64,000 nt of DNA from Caldilineaceae bacterium (GTDB lineage Bacteria; Chloroflexota; Anaerolineae; Caldilineales; Caldilineaceae): assembly GCA_020634755.1 (NCBI GenBank), contig JACKBC010000005.1, forward strand, positions 124,001 through 188,000, in the 5' to 3' direction. Position numbers and translations under genes: made by a program. The stretch's first letter is position 1. The number at the start of each line of letters is the position of its first letter. The notes under the pieces were generated by a model, which did no database searches, was not told where the DNA came from, and saw only the letters and a list, made by a program, of their open reading frames with translations. Of the stretch, positions 17,007-25,873 are shown one piece after another.

Positions 17007-17111
17007 GAGAAGCCTCCTGGTGCTATATGTGTGGATTTTGTGAGATCAAATCTATAGCAATAACCCAAAAAATCTTTGGGTAATACACGGTGGGGGGATT
17101 TGAGGTAAGCA

Positions 17112-17126
17112 GATTCTTAAAGAATC
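17112..17126. promoter_or_regulatory. Palindrome, candidate operator of sugar transporter operon
   Basis: GATTCTTAAAGAATC has two perfect 7-base arms around a central A. It lies about 105 bases upstream of the binding-protein ATG and downstream of the candidate promoter. A LacI-type or similar repressor could bind here; this is inference from symmetry and position only. Confidence 0.35.
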
Positions 17127-17255
17127 AGACTACGGGGCCCTGAGGTCCAAGAGAGAAGCAAACAGCAGAATGTGAAAAGTGTAAATTCGGTTGTGAATCC
17201 TGTGCCGTCTTTACAAGAACGGTTTGGCACAGAGAATTTATGGATAGATATATTA

Positions 17256-17284
17256 AGTCTAATCACTCAGCTTTTATTTGTCAA
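17256..17284 (-). promoter_or_regulatory. Candidate sigma-70-type promoter for sugar transporter operon
   Basis: On the minus strand TTGACA (17284-17279) is followed after 17 bases by TAGACT (17261-17256). The -35 is perfect and the -10 matches four of six. It would give a leader of about 240 bases. Confidence 0.45.
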
Positions 17285-17314
17285 TGGCTTTATTTGTTAA
17301 TGGCTTTATTTGTC
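17271..17314. repeat. 16-bp tandem repeat
   Basis: AATGGCTTTATTTGTT and AATGGCTTTATTTGTC occur in direct succession from 17283, preceded by a degenerate unit CTTTTATTTGTC. It overlaps the candidate -35 of the transporter promoter. Confidence 0.65.
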
Positions 17315-17320
17315 GGGTGT

Positions 17321-17396
17321 AGGGCCATTACGAACGTGGTAATCGCAACGGAACAATCCAGCAGCTGACAATGAAAAGCCGCCGCCGCGGCAAGAT
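17321..17396 (+). repeat. Dispersed ~60-bp repeat, family III, copy 2
   Basis: AGGGCCATTACGAACGTGGT, then AATCGCAACGGA, CAATCC, AGCAGCTGACAATGAAAAGC. The first 60 bases match the reverse complement of 39040-39099 at about 52 positions. The GC-rich tail (17381-17396) matches copy 1 instead. Confidence 0.75.
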
Positions 17397-17660
17397 ATGA
17401 TTGATTCCATTGCGCGATTGAGCATGAAGCCAACAAATCTATGCTATACTACCATACGCCCGTCTGTTATTTTGCACCAAAAAAATACTGACTTCTTCTA
17501 CAAGTTGCCAAATAGATGAGCAACCCTCTGGTATTACCTATTTAGGGGCTGCGTAAATATTTTGCGGTTGAGGGGAGAACCGGCGTTTCGATTGGCTTAA
17601 CGGGCGTCATGCACGGCTGATTCTCATTCAGAGCTGAGTTTGAAAGAAAGGAATCCATTG

Positions 17661-18470
17661 ATGACAAACGCATCCACTTACCCCTATGGCCCGGAATCGC
17701 AGCGTCAGCCGAATGTGCCGCAAGGCCAGGTTGAGCGTTTTACCCACACCAGTACCATTTTCCCCAACGCACAGCGCGCCTATTGGGTCTACGCGCCCCA
17801 GCAATATGATCCGCAAACGCCGGCCGCGGTTATGGTCTTTCAGGATGGTCAGCGCTATGTGGCGGAAGAGGGTTGGTTCCGCACGCCCATTGTGTTCGAC
17901 AACTTGATTCACGCCGGAGAGATGCCGGTGACCATTGGTATCTTTATCAACCCTGGTCACATCAGCCAAGAGCCGCCCACCGATCAGGGGCCCTTTAGCA
18001 ATCGCTCGGCGGAATACGACACGCTTTCCGACCGCTATGTCCGTTTTCTAATCGAGGAGATTTTGCCCCAGGTGGGCGCGCGCTGGGCGCTGACCGATGA
18101 CCCCGATCAGCGCGCCATTTGCGGGCTTTCATCGGGCGGCATCTGTGCCTTTACGGCCGCGTGGGAGCGCCCAGATGCGTTTCGCAAAGTGCTCTCGCAC
18201 ATTGGTTCGTTCACCAACATTCGCGGCGGCCACGTCTATCCATCGCGCGTACGGCAAGAGGCGGTGCGCCCGCTGCGCGTCTTTTTGCAAGATGGGGAAA
18301 ACGATTTGGACAACGATTTCGGCAATTGGTGGCTGGCCAATTTGCAAATGGTGGCGGCGCTGCGCTATCGAGGGTACGATCATCGCTTTGTGGGCGGCGA
18401 CGGCGCGCACAATGGCGAACACGGTGGGGCGATTCTGCCCGATTCGCTGCGTTGGTTGTGGAGGAAGTAA
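17661..18470 (+). CDS. Alpha/beta-hydrolase esterase (enterochelin esterase/esterase D-like)
   Basis: Serine esterase of the PF00756 type (269 aa). The nucleophile elbow is GLSSGGICAF. The aspartate is probably in LQDGENDLDN and the histidine in GGDGAHNGEHGG near the C-terminus, followed by the usual LPDSLRWLWR ending. YWVYAPQQYDP and PAAVMVFQDG are the first strands of the fold. The ATG at 17661 is preferred to an upstream codon at 17640 because AGGA lies eight bases before it. There is no signal peptide, so it is probably cytoplasmic. Members act on siderophore esters, acetylated or feruloylated sugars; next to sugar uptake and a glycosidase-like gene, deacylation of carbohydrate is more likely than siderophore release, but this is inference. 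Confidence 0.85.
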   Translation: MTNASTYPYGPESQRQPNVPQGQVERFTHTSTIFPNAQRAYWVYAPQQYDPQTPAAVMVFQDGQRYVAEEGWFRTPIVFDNLIHAGEMPVTIGIFINPGHISQEPPTDQGPFSNRSAEYDTLSDRYVRFLIEEILPQVGARWALTDDPDQRAICGLSSGGICAFTAAWERPDAFRKVLSHIGSFTNIRGGHVYPSRVRQEAVRPLRVFLQDGENDLDNDFGNWWLANLQMVAALRYRGYDHRFVGGDGAHNGEHGGAILPDSLRWLWRK

Positions 18471-18471
18471 A

Positions 18472-21400
18472 TCAGCGCTTGAGCAAGCGCTCAAATAATT
18501 CAATCAAGTTGCCGGATACAGGCTCCACCTGGGCGCCGGCGGCGGTCAGTGCTTCGAGCGTGGCCGTTTCATACTCACCCAACACAACCACTTGATCGGC
18601 CTGGGCGGCTTCGGCTACGTTGCTGCCAATTTCGGGTTGGGTAGCCGCTACGTAGCGCAGCACGGCAATTAAACTTTGCAAGGCTTCGGCATTCGGGGCA
18701 GAGGGGTCCACTTCAATGTAGAGATATTGTTTGGCGTGCTGAGACCTCGCTGCCTTATTTACATGATCTAAATTTGTATCATCTAAACGATTTACGTGCG
18801 ATGCTTCCACAATTTCTTCCAGCTTTTCGTTGGTTGTCTGTGTTGATTCCGCTTCAATAAATTGAGTCGGTTGCGCTGAATCATGCGGCGGAGAATCTGA
18901 TGGAGCTACGCTCTCTTGGCTTTCGTCGGCAAGCGGATCCACTGAGTCCATATGCGCTTCATCGCTAATAGACGTGGCCTGCTCAAGAACGCTTTCTTCC
19001 CCATCCCATGCGCGCTGGGCTGGTTCAGCGGCAGCCAAACGCGGTAATGGCGACTCGACTTGCCCTGCATCCAGCGCATTGCCGATGTTATCCGGCGATT
19101 CAGGCGCGGGCGGTTCAGCGCGCTCCTCCTGGCGACCCCAGCGTCTGGCCGTACCCAGCGGAACCACCCCATTGGGCCGAATGGGTGCGGTGTGCTGCCG
19201 AAAGCTCACCCAGACCGCCTCTAGCCCGGTCAACTGTACTTCAGCCAACACATTTAACCCGGCCGGCTCCACAATATAATAGCCCGGCTCTAGCGGGCTG
19301 AATTCCAGCGCAAAACGGCCCAACTCGCGCTTGGAGCCGGTGAGCGCCACCATGCCGTCCCACTCTTCTTTGGAGAGATAGACCGGCAGATCATACTGTT
19401 CGGCCACTTCGACGCGAATGGCGCTAAAGCCAGGCATGGACCCCGCCGTGCTCACCTCGGCGCGCCACTCGGTAACCAGCGGCGCAAAGTAGACCTCCAC
19501 GCCCTTGTCGCCCTGAATGCGCAAATTGGCCTCTTTGTAGCCACCTTCCACATTGAGCGTGTAAACATCGGCCGGTAATTGGTCAAAGCACACCTGATCA
19601 TCGGCATCCAGCTCGGCGCTGCGCTCATTGCCCACCGAGTCGACCAGCCAGGCCAATTTGCCCTCGCCGCCGGGAATAATGCCGACGATCACGCCGTTGC
19701 CATCGGCCGCCGCTGCTGGTGGCTCCACCACGGGCCGCGGCATACGCAACTCAACTGTCACCCGATTTTGCCCATCCAGCGCTAGATCGGCTATTTGCGT
19801 GGCCGTTTCGTGACCCAGCACGGCTACGGCATAGAGTCCAGCTTCCAAATAGGCAAACTCAAATGCGCCGCCTTTGGTTGTGGGTTGTTGCCGGCGATTG
19901 CCCTGTTGGTCCGTCAATACCACGGTGGCAATCTGACCCGGTTCCATCTCGCTGATCACCTGCCCATCAAGCACAGATTGGGCGGCGCGGCCGTGCGCCG
20001 AAATGCTCTGCCGGGTAAAGCGCACAAAGGGAATTGCGGCCCGGTTGAGCGGCACATAGGCGGTTAACGCCACTGGTTCGCCCTCTTCGTCGACAACGCC
20101 CTGTACCGTCACTGTGCACTCATCATCGGGGCAGCCGGCTACATCAATCTCGCAGGCGAATTCACCCAGCGCCAGCGCCGAACCGGTCTCGACCGTCGCG
20201 CTGCGCCATTCGCCGCTGTAGGCGTAGACGAGGAGGCTTTTGTATCCCGCCACGGCGCACCGCACGCGGCTCTGTTTGACCGTACGCTCGGCGCGCTGCG
20301 CCCATTCATCGTCATCAGGCGGACGTACCGCCACATTGCCCGGCTGGTGTTGAACACGTTGGGCGGCTCCATCACTTTGGGTGTTGCTGTCTATTGTTTC
20401 GCTTTGGATGATATAGCCCCAGCCCGCCAGCAGGAGTTCAATTTGCTGCGTATTCTCTCCGTCTAGCGCAATATTATCGACGCGGCTGCCGTGCGGATGC
20501 ACGCGGGCGCTGTAGGTTCCAGCGGGTAAATCCACAAAGCGAAAGGCGCCGTCGAGCTGAGTCATGGTGACCCACTCTTGGCCATCGTGATTGCGCACGA
20601 GCATGACAATGGCGCCCGCCCCCCCGCGCACCACGCCAGCCACCACGCTTTCTCCCGCCGCGGCGCCCCGCTGGGACAGATCCAGGTCAAGCGCAAATTC
20701 GGTCTGCTCGGGCGTCAGCGTCACGGCCTCCATGACATCTGTGTCGGCAATGCGCACAATGTAGGAGCCAGGTGTTAAGTCGGGGAAGCGATAGCGGTTG
20801 CTGTTGTCCAGCGTAACGCGCGCCAACTCTTGGCCCTTTTGGTCCAGTACCACCGTGCGGTTTGAGCCGGGTTGCAGCACGGCCCCACTCAACGTTACGC
20901 GGGCGCCGATGGCGGTGCTGTTTTGCCAGCGCCGCAGCCGTTTGGGCTCGGCGCGCAGCGCTTTGCTAATGGGTAGCACGCGGTCTGGCCACTGGTTGCT
21001 GTACCAGGCATAACTCTCCCACCAATCGCTCTGGCTGCCCACGGCCTGGTTGACCATGAGCGTAAAGGCGGTGCAAAAGTAGTAGTCAGGCGCGGGATTA
21101 AAGCGCTGGCTCACGCCCATCATCACGCGGCATGCTTCCAGCGTCTGCGCCATATGTAAATCGGGCGTTGTGGCGGGATAACGAGGGTCTGTGTTTTCGC
21201 CCACTCGATAGCCGTTTTCGGTGGACAAAATGGGGATGCTGCGGCCCAAGTGGCGGCGGTTGCGGGCGTTGAAAAACTCATAGGCCAGCCAACAAGCCGT
21301 ATCGTCCTGAATGGTGGCGCCGGGGTTGGCAAAATCGCGGCGCATCTGATTGATCTCGCTCAGCGAGCGGCCGTGCCACGGGTCAAAGTTGGGTTGCTCT

Positions 21401-22038
21401 TCCAGCAGCGTGCGATAAAAGCGCTGGGTATAGGCCGCACCTTCTTGGTTGCCCAGATCATAGGGATAGTCCAACGGGCGGTTGCGTGAATAGTTGTGGA
21501 TGGCCTGCCAGACCGGTCCTTCCAAGAGGTCGCGATGACCTTTTTCAATGATTTTGCCGATTAGATCCCACTTGCTGCCGCAAGAGACGGCCGGAATGCT
21601 CGGCATGCCGCCGCGCGTTAGAATGGCATCTATGTCGGCAATGGCATCTTCCACCACAATATCGATCCCATTGGCCGGCACCCAACCGCCCTTCCATTCT
21701 GCATCGCGGTCGGGCTCGTTGTTGAATTCGAAATAGCGCACGCCGATACGCACATACGTATCCACATCCACTAAATCTTTGATGCTCAAGCGGCCGGGGT
21801 TGGGGTGAGGGCGGAAGATGCGCAGAATGGGGCAAAAGCCCTCTGCCAGCAGCGCTTCTACAAAGTCGTAGGCGCCATCGTGGTTATAGACCTTTACCCA
21901 TTTGACGCCTAGAGAGCGCAGCTCCGGCAGCCAGAAATCACGAATCTGCCCCATACCCACAGCCGCCGCATACCCGGCGCACCAGTGTATGCCGATTCCC
22001 GTATCGTTTGCTGGTCGAGGGTACTCGTGAAGCTCCAT
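18472..22038 (-). CDS. Large glycoside-hydrolase-like protein with repeated beta-sandwich domains
   Basis: The 1188-aa protein starts with a TIM-barrel domain (about residues 1-380) resembling clan GH-A enzymes: Glu108 in FEFNNEPDRD fits the acid/base NEP motif, and Glu274 in ILSTENGYR fits the nucleophile after strand 7. Residues about 385-1000 hold several repeats of a carboxypeptidase-regulatory/Cna-B-like beta-sandwich, each with the pattern RFxDLPAGTYxxRV (for example RYRFPDLTPGSYIVRI and FRFVDLPAGTYSARV). An acidic, low-complexity stretch (about 1000-1080) precedes a small C-terminal domain. No signal peptide is visible, which is odd for such repeats. It ends one base from the esterase stop (convergent). 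The exact family and substrate are unknown. Confidence 0.7.
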   Translation of the reverse strand: MELHEYPRPANDTGIGIHWCAGYAAAVGMGQIRDFWLPELRSLGVKWVKVYNHDGAYDFVEALLAEGFCPILRIFRPHPNPGRLSIKDLVDVDTYVRIGVRYFEFNNEPDRDAEWKGGWVPANGIDIVVEDAIADIDAILTRGGMPSIPAVSCGSKWDLIGKIIEKGHRDLLEGPVWQAIHNYSRNRPLDYPYDLGNQEGAAYTQRFYRTLLEEQPNFDPWHGRSLSEINQMRRDFANPGATIQDDTACWLAYEFFNARNRRHLGRSIPILSTENGYRVGENTDPRYPATTPDLHMAQTLEACRVMMGVSQRFNPAPDYYFCTAFTLMVNQAVGSQSDWWESYAWYSNQWPDRVLPISKALRAEPKRLRRWQNSTAIGARVTLSGAVLQPGSNRTVVLDQKGQELARVTLDNSNRYRFPDLTPGSYIVRIADTDVMEAVTLTPEQTEFALDLDLSQRGAAAGESVVAGVVRGGAGAIVMLVRNHDGQEWVTMTQLDGAFRFVDLPAGTYSARVHPHGSRVDNIALDGENTQQIELLLAGWGYIIQSETIDSNTQSDGAAQRVQHQPGNVAVRPPDDDEWAQRAERTVKQSRVRCAVAGYKSLLVYAYSGEWRSATVETGSALALGEFACEIDVAGCPDDECTVTVQGVVDEEGEPVALTAYVPLNRAAIPFVRFTRQSISAHGRAAQSVLDGQVISEMEPGQIATVVLTDQQGNRRQQPTTKGGAFEFAYLEAGLYAVAVLGHETATQIADLALDGQNRVTVELRMPRPVVEPPAAAADGNGVIVGIIPGGEGKLAWLVDSVGNERSAELDADDQVCFDQLPADVYTLNVEGGYKEANLRIQGDKGVEVYFAPLVTEWRAEVSTAGSMPGFSAIRVEVAEQYDLPVYLSKEEWDGMVALTGSKRELGRFALEFSPLEPGYYIVEPAGLNVLAEVQLTGLEAVWVSFRQHTAPIRPNGVVPLGTARRWGRQEERAEPPAPESPDNIGNALDAGQVESPLPRLAAAEPAQRAWDGEESVLEQATSISDEAHMDSVDPLADESQESVAPSDSPPHDSAQPTQFIEAESTQTTNEKLEEIVEASHVNRLDDTNLDHVNKAARSQHAKQYLYIEVDPSAPNAEALQSLIAVLRYVAATQPEIGSNVAEAAQADQVVVLGEYETATLEALTAAGAQVEPVSGNLIELFERLLKR

Positions 22039-22202
22039 TTGTCTGCCGTAATCGTGGTAATGTGGTGTTGATTGGTACCTACGGATTTACTCCCGTTCTA
22101 AAACTGGTCATGTACAAGTGTCCCCATTATAGCCATCAATGGCCCAACTTGTCGAACATGCCGGAACGTCAACGAGGAATCTCAATGCTCGTAAAAGTTT
22201 GA

Positions 22203-22231
22203 TTGACACCATAATTGGGAATTGATATACT
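22203..22231 (+). promoter_or_regulatory. Sigma-70-type promoter for the serine-hydrolase gene
   Basis: TTGACA (22203-22208) and TATACT (22226-22231) are 17 bases apart, with an extended -10 TG at 22223-22224. The predicted leader to the GTG at 22430 is about 190 bases. Confidence 0.7.
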
Positions 22232-22320
22232 GGCAAAAAATAGGTGAACCTGTAGCGGTCAACGTGATGAACATGCGTCGTTCTGCCGAGGGCTCGTGCG
22301 CGAGGGATGCCGCGCCTACG

Positions 22321-22372
22321 TTTTTACAGTTCCATCGTTTTTACAAATTCCATCGTTTTTATAGTTCCATGA
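22321..22372. repeat. 17-18-bp tandem repeat in 5' leader
   Basis: TTTTTACAGTTCCATCG, TTTTTACAAATTCCATCG and TTTTTATAGTTCCATGATG follow one another. It lies within the presumed leader of the 22430 gene. Confidence 0.75.
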
Positions 22373-22429
22373 TGTCTCTGACCAATACAATAAAACCAAT
22401 ACAAAAATACCCAGAAGGCAAGTGACACT

Positions 22430-23878
22430 GTGTTTACGCTGGCGACCTCACCGGAAAGTGTGGGTATCCCCTCCCACGCCATTCTCAATTTTCTGCAGCG
22501 AATCGACGCTGAGCGCATCTGCATGCATGGGTTCCTGTTGGTGCGCCACAATCAAATTGCGGCAGAGGGCTATTGGGCGCCGTGGTCGGCTGACCGCAAA
22601 CATCGCATGTATTCAGTCAGCAAAAGCTTTGTCTCGCTGGCGGTGGGCATGATGATCGACGAAGGTCGACTCACCCTGGATGACCAAGTGGCCAGTTACT
22701 TTCCAGACAAAGTGCCGGCCCAGCTGCACCCTTGGCTGGCCGACTCGACCGTCCGCGACCTGTTGATGATGTCAACCGCCCATTCAAGCACTTCCTACAC
22801 GCGCGACGATCCGGATTGGGTGTGGACGTTTTTCAATCGAGCGCCCTCGCATCCCCCGGGGGCCATCTTTGCCTACGATACGGCCGCTACGGTTGTGCTG
22901 ACCGCCCTGGTCGAACGGCTGGCCGGCATGCCCTTTTTGGACTATATGCGCCCCGGTTTCTTAGATCCCATTGGCTTTTCGGCCGATGCCTGGTGCGTTC
23001 GTACGCCCGAGGGTGTTTCGTGGGGCGGCTCGGGCGTCATGTGTACGCTGCGCGATCTGGCAAAAGTTGCGCTGGCCTGCATGAATGGCGGCCGCTGGGG
23101 CGATGAACAAGTGCTGCCGGCGGCATATGTGGCCGCGGCGACTGCCAAACAGATCGATAACGCCATGCGTGGCAACTATGGCTACGGCTATCAAATCTGG
23201 CGCGAACAGGAGGATGGCTTCTCCTTCCGCGGCATGGGCAGTCAATACGCCATCTGCTTTCCCGACAAGGATTTTCTCTTCGCCTGTATTGCCGATACGC
23301 AAGGCGCGCCGGCGGGCAGCGCCATTCCTACCGTAATGCAGGAAGAGCTTTACCCGCATCTGGCCGATGCTCCGCTGTTGGCCGACCATGCTGCTCACGC
23401 AGAACTCGCCGCAACCATAGAGCGACTTGCCGTCTTGCCGCTGCCCGGGAATTCAGCGGCACCGGTGGCGGCGGCGGTTGATGGCGTGTGGTATACATTG
23501 GCAGAGAATCCCATGGGCATCACGCGTATGCGGCTCTCGTTTCATGGCGATCGGGGCGTTTGGGAATACACCAATGCGCAAGGTGACAACGTGTTGCACT
23601 TTGGCATTGGGCGCGTGCTGGGCGGCAAGTTTCCGCAGCGCAACTATTTCGGTCCGCAGATTGGGGTCATCCCCGGCATTGAATATGATTGTTTGGCCTC
23701 GGCGGCCTGGGTCGATGGGCAGACGTTCAATCTGGAAGTCTACATTACGGACATTCACCTGGGCGGTCTGCGCATCTCTTTTGCTTTCAAAGGGGAAGAG
23801 ATCGGCATCTTTATGACAAAACAAGCCGAATGGTTTCTGGATGAGTACAATGGATTCGCCGGCGGAACGCGTCTCTAG
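22430..23878 (+). CDS. Beta-lactamase-related serine hydrolase (class C/PBP4* fold)
   Basis: Protein of 482 aa in the beta-lactamase/serine-esterase superfamily. The SxxK motif is Ser62-Val-Ser-Lys65 in MYSVSKSFVSL. The second motif is the tyrosine in FAYDTAATV, where YDT replaces the more usual YSN. RGMGSQYAI is a candidate third motif (HxG/KTG position). GSGVMCTLRDLAKVALACMNGG is a family-typical helix. A C-terminal beta domain of about 130 residues follows. The start is GTG at 22430. No signal peptide is seen. Members include esterases, D-aminopeptidases and penicillin-binding proteins; the substrate is not predictable. A 156-bp mobile element lies 19 bases after its stop. Confidence 0.85.
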   Translation: MFTLATSPESVGIPSHAILNFLQRIDAERICMHGFLLVRHNQIAAEGYWAPWSADRKHRMYSVSKSFVSLAVGMMIDEGRLTLDDQVASYFPDKVPAQLHPWLADSTVRDLLMMSTAHSSTSYTRDDPDWVWTFFNRAPSHPPGAIFAYDTAATVVLTALVERLAGMPFLDYMRPGFLDPIGFSADAWCVRTPEGVSWGGSGVMCTLRDLAKVALACMNGGRWGDEQVLPAAYVAAATAKQIDNAMRGNYGYGYQIWREQEDGFSFRGMGSQYAICFPDKDFLFACIADTQGAPAGSAIPTVMQEELYPHLADAPLLADHAAHAELAATIERLAVLPLPGNSAAPVAAAVDGVWYTLAENPMGITRMRLSFHGDRGVWEYTNAQGDNVLHFGIGRVLGGKFPQRNYFGPQIGVIPGIEYDCLASAAWVDGQTFNLEVYITDIHLGGLRISFAFKGEEIGIFMTKQAEWFLDEYNGFAGGTRL

Positions 23879-24190
23879 AAACAGCCGCTCAATAGTTGAG
23901 GGGTGTGCATACATATTTTAGTCGCGTAGGGGTAGGCAAGTGTGCGTCGCACTGCCCAGATGAACAACTGTAATGCAGCCACCTTGGCGGGTGGTGGATC
24001 GCACGCGGGCCACGAGTCATTGCCATTCGCTCAGCGCATTATGCACACTCCTCAAATAGTTGTCCAGTGACCAGGCGGGTACGATGGGCGGCGAATGACC
24101 AATTGTCCCCTGTCGTTGAGCTTTCCCGCCCCAACCATACTCCTGCCATTGGCAAACTCTTAGTTGATTGCCCTATTCGGAGGCCCCGTA
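23879..24190. other. Intergenic region occupied largely by a MITE-like element
   Basis: Half of this 312-base gap is the 156-bp element at 23898-24053. The rest shows only the ribosome site GGAGG (24179-24183) of the following gene. Confidence 0.6.
23898..24053 (+). mobile_element. 156-bp MITE-like element, family II, copy 1
   Basis: The ends GAGGGGTGTGCATA (23898-23911) and TATGCACACTCCTC (24040-24053) form a near-perfect inverted repeat. Flanking octamers CAATAGTT (23890-23897) and AAATAGTT (24054-24061) match at seven of eight positions. An identical-length copy lies at 29187-29342 in inverted orientation: the left interior here (ATTTTAGTCGCGTAGGGG, then GTGTGCGTCGCACTG) matches the complement of the right interior there. 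No coding capacity. Confidence 0.85.
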
Positions 24191-25213
24191 ATGTTCACCA
24201 ATCCATCTAACGCACCAAGCGCGCAACCAGATAGCGCAGTTATCGAATGGTTGTTGGATTCGGATCCGGCCATCCGTTGGCAGGTCATGCGCGACCTGAT
24301 CGGGGCGCCGGCGGCAGAGGTGGCCGCTGAGCGCGCGCGGGTGGCCACGCATGGGTGGGGCGCCCACCTGCTGGCCCTCCAAGGAGACGATGGCGCGTGG
24401 GCCGGCGCGGCGTGGAACCGCGGGTGGGATTCCACCATGCACGTCCTCATGCTGCTGCGGGCAATGGGGCTCGACCCGGCGAGCCATGCCGCACGTCACG
24501 CCATGAACCTGGTCCGCAACCATGTGACGTGGCGCGGATGGGACTGGGATGGCGTTTGGCGCGGCCAAGATTTTGCCGGCAATCCCTTCTTTGCCGGCGA
24601 GGTGGAACCGTGCATTAACGGGCAGGTTGGGGCCAGCGGCGCCTACTTTGGGCAAGACGTACAGCGCATTATCGACCGCCTGCTGACTGAGCAGCTGCCG
24701 GATGGCGGCTGGAACTGTGAAGCAGAGAATGGTTCAACGCATTCATCGTTCAACACCACAATTTGCGTGCTGGAAGCCCTGCTCGAATTCGAATTGGCTG
24801 GCGGCGACAACGCCGCAGTCACCGCGGCGCGTCGGCGCGGGCAGGAATATCTTCTCGAGCGCCAACTCTTTCGCCGCAAGTCGACCGGTGAGGTGATCGA
24901 GTGTGATCGCAAAGGGGGCGCCGCATTTACGCACTTTGCTTTCCCCACTTGGTGGCATTACGATGTGCTGCGCGCTCTCGAGTATTTGCGTCGCGCCGGC
25001 GCCGCGCCGGATGCCCGCGTGGCCGAGGCCATCAGCCTGGTCGAGTCCAAGCGTGATGCCACTGGCCGCTGGCCGCTTGAAGTTCAATATCCAGGCAACA
25101 TGCCAATCGATCTGGGTGAGCGGCCAGGGGAGCCAAGCCGTTGGATTACATTGCACGCCCTGCGCGTGTTAGATTGGTATTCAACATTTGCATTGAAGGC
25201 CATTCAGTGTTAG
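24191..25213 (+). CDS. Terpenoid-cyclase-like alpha/alpha-toroid protein
   Basis: 340-aa protein with repeats typical of the prenyltransferase/squalene-cyclase toroid: LLALQGDDGAWAG, LLTEQLPDGGWNCE and VESKRDATGRWPLE are QW-like repeats (residues about 60, 175 and 280). No DXDD protonation motif of true squalene cyclases is seen, and the protein is half their length. It is therefore probably a toroid-fold protein of other function, of a kind seen in many environmental bacteria. The start at 24191 is set by GGAGG seven bases upstream; an in-frame codon at 24164 lacks such a site. No signal peptide. Not obviously in an operon. The downstream 85-bp repeat lies 48 bases after its stop. Confidence 0.7.
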   Translation: MFTNPSNAPSAQPDSAVIEWLLDSDPAIRWQVMRDLIGAPAAEVAAERARVATHGWGAHLLALQGDDGAWAGAAWNRGWDSTMHVLMLLRAMGLDPASHAARHAMNLVRNHVTWRGWDWDGVWRGQDFAGNPFFAGEVEPCINGQVGASGAYFGQDVQRIIDRLLTEQLPDGGWNCEAENGSTHSSFNTTICVLEALLEFELAGGDNAAVTAARRRGQEYLLERQLFRRKSTGEVIECDRKGGAAFTHFAFPTWWHYDVLRALEYLRRAGAAPDARVAEAISLVESKRDATGRWPLEVQYPGNMPIDLGERPGEPSRWITLHALRVLDWYSTFALKAIQC

Positions 25214-25261
25214 GATCATTTATAAATTGCTATTATTTACTAAATCGGAATGATTATGATC

Positions 25262-25346
25262 TCGCGTTACGCAGCGACAGCCAGTCTGCTAGAGAGAAAC
25301 AGGAACGGCGGCGAGCCGACTTTCCTCTAGGCTTGCGTAACATAAG
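25262..25346 (+). repeat. 85-bp palindromic repeat element, family I, copy 2
   Basis: Exactly 85 bp, beginning TCGCGTTACGCAGCG and ending GCTTGCGTAACATAAG. Flanks TTATGATC (25254-25261) and TAATGATT (25347-25354) match at six of eight positions. It lies 24 bases upstream of the fur-like start codon, so it occupies the regulatory region of the fur-katG pair and may carry or displace promoter elements. Confidence 0.88.
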
Positions 25347-25370
25347 TAATGATTTTAGGAGTACAATCGA

Positions 25371-25796
25371 ATGTCTGCTTCTGAGCTAGCCGAGCGACTC
25401 CGGGCAGTCGGCCTAAAGGTCACCGGACCTCGCATCGCCATTCTCGACGCAGTCGAACGGAACAGTAACCATCCGAGCGCCGAGGATATCTATCAGGAGC
25501 TGGTTGACACTCATCCATCGCTTTCGCTCTCAACTGTGTACGGCACGTTGAGCGCGTTTGTAAAGGCCGGCCTGGTTCGGAAACTTTCTGAGGTTGATGG
25601 CCGTTTGCGCGTCGATGGCACAAAGACCCCCCACGATCACGCAATCTGCCGCATGTGTGGGGCGATCTTTGATATTGAACCGAATCCCAAAAAGGCGCCG
25701 ACATCTCTGTCGGAGCTACCTGATGGCCTCGCCGTGCTCGACGTGCGCGTCGAATACGATGTGGTCTGTTCGGAATGTAAACCAACACCGTTCTGA
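25371..25796 (+). CDS. Fur/PerR-family metal-dependent repressor
   Basis: Fur-family regulator (141 aa). An N-terminal winged helix (LKVTGPRIAILDAVERNSNHPSAEDIY, helix-turn-helix about residues 15-60) is followed by the dimerisation domain. Two CxxC pairs, CRMC and CSEC, are the structural zinc site found in PerR and Fur. The HDHAICRMCG segment provides metal ligands. Its position 77 bases upstream of katG mirrors the furA/perR-katG arrangement known in other bacteria, so a peroxide-sensing role is likely. TTTAGGAG precedes the ATG. The AT-rich TATAAATTGCTATTATTTA (25221-25239) upstream could contain its operator. Confidence 0.92.
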   Translation: MSASELAERLRAVGLKVTGPRIAILDAVERNSNHPSAEDIYQELVDTHPSLSLSTVYGTLSAFVKAGLVRKLSEVDGRLRVDGTKTPHDHAICRMCGAIFDIEPNPKKAPTSLSELPDGLAVLDVRVEYDVVCSECKPTPF

Positions 25797-25873
25797 TGCA
25801 GATTCTGCGCCACAAGCGCGTGAGGGTTGTGCATCAGTTTGGCAAACAATGCAAAAATACGATTGGAGAAAAT

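Larger units (their letters stand above)
17007..17660. other. Intergenic region between transporter operon and esterase gene
   Basis: No gene is supportable in these 654 bases. They contain a hairpin ACCCAAA/TTTGGGT (17063-17081), a 15-base palindrome GATTCTTAAAGAATC (17112-17126) that could be an operator, a candidate promoter for the transporter operon (17256-17284), a 16-bp tandem repeat (17271-17314), a dispersed repeat copy (17321-17396) and an extended -10 motif TGCTATACT (17442-17450) that may serve the esterase gene. Confidence 0.6.
22039..22429. other. Intergenic region before serine-hydrolase gene
   Basis: No gene is supported. It contains a strong promoter (22203-22231) and a three-unit tandem repeat (22321-22372). 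Confidence 0.6.

Noticed and set aside
25796..25873. Upstream extension of katG
   Set aside because: Family similarity begins after 25874, and GGAGA is correctly placed for that ATG; the extension merely runs on from the fur-like stop.
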